64,000 nt of DNA from Trichopria drosophilae (lineage: Eukaryota; Arthropoda; Insecta; Hymenoptera; Diapriidae): assembly GCA_030407085.1 (NCBI GenBank), contig CM059584.1, positions 109,243,001 through 109,307,000 on the forward strand. Reading direction: 5' to 3'. Positions within the stretch are counted from its first letter, which is position 1; every line of letters begins with the position of its first letter. Of the stretch, positions 56,582-64,000 are shown in pieces. Both the position numbers and the translations under genes were made by a program. The notes beneath the pieces were generated by a model. It had not been told where the DNA came from. It did no database searches and was given only the letters and a program-made list of their open reading frames with translations.

Positions 56582-56815
56582 TACACTGAAAAAAATGTCC
56601 TAATTTCAAGTAAATATTTACTTGAATTGGCGCAACAAAATATTTGCTTAAAATAAGGAAATATTTTCTTAATTCAAATAAATATTTACTTTCTGGATAA
56701 AATCTAATTAATATTGAGTTGAATTAACAAACTATTTTTCTATTACAAGTAAATATTTAGTCGCGAATATTCAAGTAAATATTTATTTGAAATCATGAAA
56801 TTAGTTTTCAGTGTA
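56582..56815. mobile_element. MITE with TACACTGAAAA ends and AAGTAAATATTTACTT palindromes
   Basis: TACACTGAAAAAAATGTC at 56582 pairs with TTAGTTTTCAGTGTA at 56815. CAAGTAAATATTTACTTGAA lies near the left end, with related CAAGTAAATATTTA words repeated near the right end. TA borders, non-coding, 234 bp. Confidence 0.8.
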
Positions 56816-57368
56816 GAGAACGTTGCATAACGTCATTTTTATAATTTTTAATACACTGAGTTAAACACTATACTGGCACAATAATTCAAGTAATTTGATT
56901 GACATTTAAAATCGGCTAAATTATTTCTATTTAAACTATTAAATCACTTCTTCGTTGAAAATGTTTTGGCCAGTGCCAAGTGTCACTAAAATATTACTAT
57001 TTTATAATACTGTTGAACAAAACACATTAATGTTGTTCTATAAAATGTTTAATTTGATCATGTAGATGATTGCTACATTACAAGTAAATCTAAAAACTTA
57101 GTACACGGCACCAACATATGATCTGATCAAAATACTAACTATCTGAACAAATAATGTTCACCAGTTTCTGTCCATTTGTTTATCAAAAATAAAACAAAAG
57201 TTAAATATTTGAAATTAGATGGAAGGTTTAAAATATTTTTACTGTTGCCAAACAAAAATTGATTCTGAATACAATTTTGGATTCAATTTTTATGGATATT
57301 TTTCGACTTTGGTACGGTTATGAAAATATTTTAGATTTATTTTTTAATTATTTGAGTTGTAAAAGTAC
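56816..57368. other. No gene seen
   Basis: AT-rich spacer without coding potential or repeat pairs. Confidence 0.45.
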
Positions 57369-57760
57369 CTTCGATGTGGACCAACTGGGCATGCAGAGAT
57401 GAAGCTGGGGATTACACGATATCCGTTGAACTGTTCTCACTCAGATCACTTGTAGACATGTAGCTCAATGTAGTCAGTAGCTGAACATTTATGCTCTTTA
57501 CCCCTCCTCTTTCTGGCTCCATGACATTGAAGGCTCTCCCTGCTGTTGTCCATCTTTGATAATATTTCTGTCTCCCGTATGTTTTGCTTCTCTTCAAATG
57601 ACTTATCTCAAATTCTAAGAAAGTTCTTGCTACGAAGCGAACCCAGTGCACGTTTTTGATCTTTCAGCATACGGCGATACCGCTGATCTAGAAGTGTATT
57701 GGTGATTTCGTCAAATCAGATGCTGGATTCACTCAATTGGTAATCGTACAACCTATTAAT
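57369..57760 (-). other. Possible unassigned exon region
   Basis: A stretch with higher GC and a minus-strand open frame (57651-57412, 79 codons, no good ATG start) stands out from its AT-rich surroundings. A weak donor-like GAAG|GTACTT lies just below its stop, near 57371. It is 6.3 kb upstream of the secreted-protein gene on the same strand, so it could be a 5' UTR exon or a separate transcript. The protein is not recognised. Confidence 0.2.
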
Positions 57761-59063
57761 CTTGGTTAACGTTTTCATTTTTCTGTTTTCACCGAGACTT
57801 TTTGACACTTAAATGTTCACTTCGCCATTTAACAAATCGGAATGATGTTTTTATTGGAAGTTAGTTGTCCTCATCAACTGTATTAAGACGTGGTATACAC
57901 TAAAATATAACAATGAAAACATGATTTGGTGAAAACTTAACGGCCTTCTTTAAACTGACGTAATTTCCTTAAAAATAGTTAAATTTCTATCGTCAAACAG
58001 GATATTATTACAAGTGTATATACATCCTTAATCATTTGATAAAAATTAATATGCCGGAAAAATTAAATATAATTATTTGAAGCAATTCAAAATTTATCGC
58101 CGTTCTTTTAAACTGTAGGTAAAACACAATGGGAAATTTTGACAATACATTGTTTACATTTTGGACACCCTACAATATGAACAACAAAAAATATTAGGAA
58201 AAAAACGTATGCAGAACTAGTACAGTGAGTAATAAATATAAGCTAGTAACTTTTTTACTGAAGAACAATTTGCTGGAAAAAATTTACGAAATTAGAAAAA
58301 AGTTTCATGAGATTATGTGCAAGTGAAGGGCTTCTGGATGGTGGCTCCTGTATTGCATATTGCAATGTTCGATTCAAGGGTCTTTATTTTTTAGGGACTG
58401 TTTTTTGACAATCTTCGTTGTATACATAATCCTTATCCATTTGTTTTCTGGGTATTATGTTATTTTTTCGTAATTTTGTTTAGACTTTTGTAGTGTATGC
58501 AAAATACCACAAAAATTGGTAAAATTTCTACATAGTTTTTTACCCACAATTTTTAACTGCATTTAAAAGTTCATATTTTAAGTAAAAAGTCCATTAAACA
58601 TGAAATAAGTATTGTTTGCAAAACAAAGGCTTTGGTTCTCTTGCTAAATGTAGAATTCACCAGCACTAATTAATACATTTATCTGACGACACATAAATGA
58701 TCACATAAAAAATTACTTTTGCAATCTACTAATATCAGGGCTTAAAATTAATTTTAGAGTTCAGATCATGTCCTAATTTTTGTTTATTTAAACAAGAGAC
58801 ATATATTATTTTACACTATGGTTATTAAAAAGTACAATCATTCAATGTGGATTCAGAAGAAAATAAACGTGCTTTACATGAATGAATATTTATTATCATT
58901 CTAGGATTAAAATTTGTGTAATATGATTGTGGTTTGGTTTAATATTTTGGATTAATTAAATGATGAAGTTTCGATTCGTTGGCAATTTATTTTTAATTTT
59001 TTAAGTCGTAATGTTTTCCGACTCGTCAAGAAAATAAATTTATGTAATATTAAACGAAAATTG
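57761..59063. other. No gene seen
   Basis: AT-rich DNA. A B-box-like GTTCGATTCA at about 58367 is not backed by an A box or a fold. No coding frame. Confidence 0.45.
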
Positions 59064-59469
59064 TTAACCCTTAAAGCGCCAACCTATATACAAATAACAC
59101 AAAGCGCCATGTGGGGTCGTGTGAGACCCCAATCCGAAAATAATATCGTCCTGCGCAGTTTTTGTTATTTCGTTTCAACAAAATTACTGGATACTCTCCA
59201 AGTGTCATTTTACCGCGTAGATAAGTTATCTTGATAAAAAAATTATTGGTGCCCGTTATAAAAAATGAAATACAAAAGTGACATTTTTCACACAAAAAAT
59301 CACAACGCTAATTTTCAATATTTTTCCCTAAAAATGTAACTTGTGCCTCTTGAAATGTAGCTCTTTAAGATACAAAATGCTGTAATAGAGCAGTTTTAGA
59401 AGGGAAAAAATGTAATATTTATGTGTGGGGTCTCCCAGTACCCCCAGGACGCTTTAGGGGCTAAGTTAA
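59064..59469. mobile_element. Probable piggyBac-like MITE with decayed ends
   Basis: TTAACCCTTAAAGCGCC at the left faces GGACGCTTTAGGGGCTAAGTTAA at the right. The pairing is imperfect, with a small insertion. GTGGGGTC words lie near both ends (GTGGGGTCGTGTGAGACCCC on the left, GTGTGGGGTCTCCC on the right). Non-coding. Confidence 0.5.
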
Positions 59470-59930
59470 TGTTTTCTTTTTCAATAATCACAAAATCTAC
59501 AGCAATCCATTTCAATAAAAGTACGCAAAAAGTACATAAAAAGTTATTTCTTGTAATAAAGCGAAATAAACGTAAATATTTAAATTAAAAAAATTAAGAA
59601 ATGATGGGCTATTTATTATGGTTCCCATTTTAGAATATATTTTCATAAACAAATGATAAATTTATTCTTACTCTGAATGAAAGATGGAATATCATTTTTT
59701 TATTTTTACCCATTACATTTATACCCTTAAGGCATTATTATTAATTATTATTAACTTGTTAAGTACGGTGAACGCCCATTATTTAGATAAATTTATTTAT
59801 TTGTACTTTTTATAATTGTGAGGTGCAATTGAAAAAACTATTAATTCATGTTAGAAAATAGTACTTGCAAAGAAAAACTTTAACGAGAGTAACCGAACTT
59901 TTTGAAACATTTAAGAAATATTCATATGAA
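59470..59930. other. No gene seen
   Basis: AT-rich spacer between two inverted-repeat elements. Confidence 0.5.
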
Positions 59931-60867
59931 CCCATTAAGTCCCAAAAAGGCAAAATTTGTATCTTACTTTTCAGCTCAGAAAACTTTGTGAAAAGGTAAG
60001 AAATTCTTTTGGAAAATACCCAACGCTACTATTTTCGAGTACGTTGTACACGATAGAATGGTTTAAAATTTTCAAAAATTTGATTTTCCATTGTTGATTA
60101 ACAATTTAAAAAAAAATGCAATTTTTTCATGAAAAATTGTTATTTAATCAAAAATTTGAGTGTGAAGAAAATTTTGTTTACTGTCGCAAATATGCACAAA
60201 ACTGCACAAAACGTCTAAACTTTTCAACCAGTTTTGGTTCTTTATCGTACGATTTTTTTTAACAAAATGGCGGCCAAAAAACCAAACCTAAAAAATCAAA
60301 CTTTAATTTCACTACTGTTTAACGAGAAACCGTAAAAAACGACTTTTTAAAACTTTAAAAACATTATTTTTCATGTTTAACCATTTTTATAGTCATTAAA
60401 ACAAAAATATTATATTTAAGTACATTTTTACTGAAATAATTGAATAATTTACACGACTCCAATGAAAAAACGTCAGAAACATTAGTGAAATTCAAGTTTG
60501 ATTTTTTAGCTTCCGTTTTTTGGTCGCCATTTTGTTAAAAAAAATCGTTCGATAAAAAACTAAAGCTGGTTGAAAAGTTTAGATGTTTTGTGCAATTTTG
60601 TGCCTATTTGCGACAGTAAAAAAATGTCCTTCCCACTCCAATTTTTTATTAAATACAAATTTTTTATACAAAAAAACGTATTTTTTTAAAAAGATTGTTA
60701 ATCAACAATTGAAAATCAAATTTTTTAAAATTTTTTAACCATTCTATCGTGTACAGAGTAACCGAAAATAGTAAGGTTGGGTATTTTCCAAAAGATTTTC
60801 TTACTTTTTCACAGTTTTCTGAGCTCAAACGTAAAATACAAATTTTGCCTTTTTAGGACTTAATGGG
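59931..60867. mobile_element. Full-length foldback element with CCCATTAAGTCC ends
   Basis: CCCATTAAGTCCCAAAAAGG at the left is complemented by CCTTTTTAGGACTTAATGGG at the right, and nearly the whole 937 bp folds on itself. Internal pairs include CACGATAGAATGGTT, CGTCTAAACTTTTCAACCAG and ACAAAATGGCGGCCAAAAA. The right border is TTAA and the left TGAA, one base off. Probably a TTAA-targeting non-autonomous element. Confidence 0.85.
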
Positions 60868-63800
60868 TTAAAAAAGTATTTTGAATGAATTTTCTGCTTG
60901 TTTCTAATATTTAAGTATTCAATGACAAATTAGTGTGTCTCTTCAATGTTAATTATCGGATGTTTTATTCGATATTTAGTTGACCAAAAAGTTAATAATT
61001 TTATACAGCAGCTTCAAGGTGGAAGAACTAGAAACCCGGAATCAAATTTAGATTGTAATTTTGGGGCAGATTTGTCATTCATTATGCTAAAAATTAAAAG
61101 TGCTTGGAATTGTTACTATTCAGACAGTAAAAATAAAAAAAATCTAGTAATTTTTACCAGATATAATAATAATTTTCTCCATTCTACAAGTCTGTTTCAA
61201 AATTATCATCTCGAATGGTAAAATTTAACGGCATTTTTTCTTCGTTTGAGATTGTTATTTTGACTTTTATTTCCGAAAATATTACACTACTGACTTTTAA
61301 GTTTTCGTGTACGTATCATAAGTCTTTCAAACCTGTATAGTTAATACCGAACTAAAGGCGTGAATTGCAATTTTTTCATACTTTTTTTAACGTTTGTGCA
61401 TCTAAAGTCAGAGATTCGTGTGTAAGATTCAGTGAATGGTACAAATTGTTGTTGAATTTTTTTTTCATAGTGGAACAAGGACATTTTCCCAGATCAACTC
61501 GCAAATGGCAATGGAATTCATTGAATTTTGTATATTATATGTGTTTTTTACTTATTTCACTTTTACATAAATAAGAGCAGGTGTAAATTTGAGAAGAGAA
61601 CTTTGTCATGATTTTTAAATTATAAATTTACAATAAAACTTGAGATTAATTTCAAGAAATTGTACATTTCAATTACGTAGCTTTCGAATTACCCCTGAAT
61701 ATCACTCTCGTAAAGTTGGATCATTCTATTAATAGATCACCTGTGTCATCAACCAGTAGTCATATTTTGAATAAATGAGCCCTATTAAATGGATCTCACT
61801 CAGCATTACGCGATATAATGCTTCAAGGACGATTTTGCACTGCCACAGACGTCAGGTATTCTTTTTAATATGGAGTGCTGCTCAAATAATGGTTTTCTGA
61901 ATCTAATCGATGACTGGAATATAATATGATTCATTCAGTGGTCGGAATGTAACACATAAACAAAATGTAAATATGTACTTCAATCCGGAAAACTGATTAA
62001 TTCTTCGTATTACGTTATGTGGAGTTTTTCAACTACAGTTATGACATCTCGTAAAAGAAGCATTAATAGCATTCAAAAATAATCTTTAGTTTTCCATTAA
62101 GTTTCAAATAAATATATCTATTAATCTTTTGTATCTTTTATTTTAAAGATGAACAAGTTCATTACAACGCCCATTTGGGCGTTACCTTACGTGTGTCACA
62201 GCTGTCAATTTCTTGAAAATAAGGACAATTAAAAAACAAATAACAATACGTTTTTTTGCTGATTATGTCACTGCTCTATTGTATATGTATTTATTTAACG
62301 TGGTAAATTTATTATTTTAGAAAAAACTGAATAGATTCAAACACGGTATTGCCACAAATATATATACTATTAGGTTTAATTGTATCTTCAATAGTCATCT
62401 TCTTTATAAAAACCGTAATGTTTATTATACTTTTATTGTACATAAATTTAGTTTAATCATAGTATAAATGCTACATTATAAACAGTTAGTGGTAACACAT
62501 ATTGAACTGTCGTATATTACACGATTAATATATACATTGTAATATCTTTTATTATACGACATTAAAAATTAAAAATCGCTTATAAAGTACCATAAAATGA
62601 TCTGTTCAACATTGACACAATAACTATATAATATTATTAGGAAACCAAGGCATTTTCAACCTATGGTGGTTGGAGACTTTTTCGACGATTTAGTTTTGTA
62701 TTATTTAAAAGTAAATTAAGTTCTAAATCCATTCAATTTTGCCAACTTAGCAGTCAAATATCAATTTTATTTCGCATTTCCACGCTACAATTTTTGTTAT
62801 TTAATAATGACTTTAATTTTTTTCACAGCTTTATTATAATCTAAGTAACAAGAAACCACTTCATATTGGTGTGTACTTATAAATGAAGTGTTAAAATTAT
62901 GACCCCTCTCTTCATGAAAACATCTTGTACAAATATTTATGTAATAACTCTCTTAAGTTTTCATTAGAATAGGATGGTCTTATTGTACATGAAATCCCCT
63001 GAAAATAACTTTAAGTTAGAGAATATGTTCCTTGAGAAAACGTGTTTACAATATTTTTTATTTTAACATTACAAGTACCCTCATTTTAAAGAATGGCCTC
63101 TCAGTCTGCCTCACTCTATTGTCAATTTAAAATGGGTTCTGACTTGGTGCCCGTGTTTATTTAACTCAAACACGATGTGAAAAATGTCTACCATAGAAAT
63201 AGTCAAGGTTTTAACAATTTTGAGCCAGGATAATAATTTAAAAACATTTGCAATATTACTAAAAAGTGTTTGAGAAGAATAGAGAGTGATTCTATTTACA
63301 AATTTTTATCTTTTCTTTTTTATAATTTTATGAATATTTTTTATATTTTTAATTTGTTGTCCTGCTTAATTTTAATAACATATGTTACTTTTGAAATTGA
63401 GGGATATGGTTGTTTATTGCATCATTAACAATCTTAATAATGACCAGTGCATCTTCATTCTTTTACATACCATCGTTGACAAAAAGTTGTGCTATGATTT
63501 TCTTTTAAATAAAAAGTTACAAATTCTAAAGTTATTTACGTATTTTATAGTTCCATATTCTGTTTTTTTTTTTAAACATATAAGGATACACACACTTTAG
63601 GGGTACAGTATTTAAAGATGTACAAAATTATTGTCTTGAATTAAAAAAAAAGTTGGATACTGAGCACCCAGTTTTTTATAAGTGAAAAAGCTTGATATTG
63701 ATCATGTGGATGACTTGATATTTATAATTTTGATAATCATATATCCAATATTTTTCGTTCTCAACATTCAAGTTGCAAAAGCTTCCATAAAGCATAAAAT

Positions 63801-64000
63801 TGATCGTGTAATATGAGTGGAAAAATATAATATTCATCTGGGTATATGAATTAGAAAAAAGTTAACTAACTGGGCAAAATATGTTAAATGTTACACAACT
63901 ATAAATATCTTGAAAATCCTCAATAAATTACACAGACCAACAACATTTGTAACCAGAAACTAAAAGTACAAAAAACGCCGTTTTTTACCATTTTTAGTAA
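60868..64000. other. AT-rich stretch to the window end; no gene
   Basis: Short frames (60946-61221, 61365-61574, 63382-63600) show no recognisable protein. At 62170-62185, CGCCCATTTGGGCG forms a hairpin that resembles the LINE 3' hairpins elsewhere in the window, read on minus, followed by A/T-rich sequence; no LINE coding remnant is attached. Nothing else stands out. Confidence 0.45.

Noticed and set aside
58321..58390. Possible tRNA-like segment with GTTCGATTCA
   Set aside because: There is no matching A box at the right distance, and arms do not pair.
1..64000. CRISPR arrays or bacterial operons
   Set aside because: No regularly spaced short repeats; genes are spliced and AT-rich in a eukaryotic manner.

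Overview
This window is AT-rich eukaryotic DNA from an insect, probably a hymenopteran such as an ant or wasp. That call rests on the gene content, the short GT-AG introns and the transposon families; the species cannot be named from the sequence. Only three host genes can be supported. RCHY1 (Pirh2), a CHY/CTCHY/RING-H2 ubiquitin ligase, lies on + at 8761-19626 in five exons, with a 9.7 kb first intron full of repeats. The first two coding exons of MSH2, the mismatch-recognition ATPase, lie on + at 35297-35455, just after a consensus E2F site; no later exon is visible in the remaining 28.5 kb. A 1,110-residue secreted, Gln/Ser/Arg/His-rich protein of unknown function lies on - at 47737-51069, with a signal peptide and an internal furin-type site. 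If MSH2 is intact, this gene sits inside an MSH2 intron.

The rest is dominated by mobile DNA. The most complete system, at 3298-7279, is an apparently intact two-gene DNA transposon of the ISL2EU type (PIF/Harbinger-ISL2EU-Spy group). It encodes a SWIM zinc finger fused to a YqaJ nuclease (+, three exons, 479 aa), convergent with a THAP-DDE_Tnp_4 transposase (-, three exons, 529 aa), between inverted repeats of about 60-70 bp. It abuts a pogo-like MITE that itself carries another MITE.

Region by region: 0.3-1.4 kb, inverted-repeat element; 2.3-2.8 kb, GC-rich island; 2.9-8 kb, nested MITEs and the ISL2EU element; 8.8-19.6 kb, RCHY1, whose intron 1 holds a degraded LINE (9.6-12.3 kb), two more LINE 3' ends, foldbacks and SINE debris; 20.7-21.3 kb, Penelope-like 3' end; 22.2-25 kb, a 2.8 kb element whose left inverted repeat is split by a 1.6 kb element; 25.1-26 kb, pyrimidine-tract satellite; 27.5-34.9 kb, a nest of inverted-repeat elements with a higher-order tandem array and a 5S-derived repeat; 35.3 kb, MSH2 start; 36-46.4 kb, MITEs, LINE remnants and piggyBac-like elements with TTAA targets; 47.7-51.1 kb, secreted-protein gene; 51.1-64 kb, mostly AT-rich DNA with several foldback elements and no recognisable gene.

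Apart from the two ISL2EU proteins, which would act together in transposition, the genes have no functional link to each other. Exon boundaries were placed by hand from reading frames, GT-AG sites and family alignments remembered from general knowledge. No database search was run.
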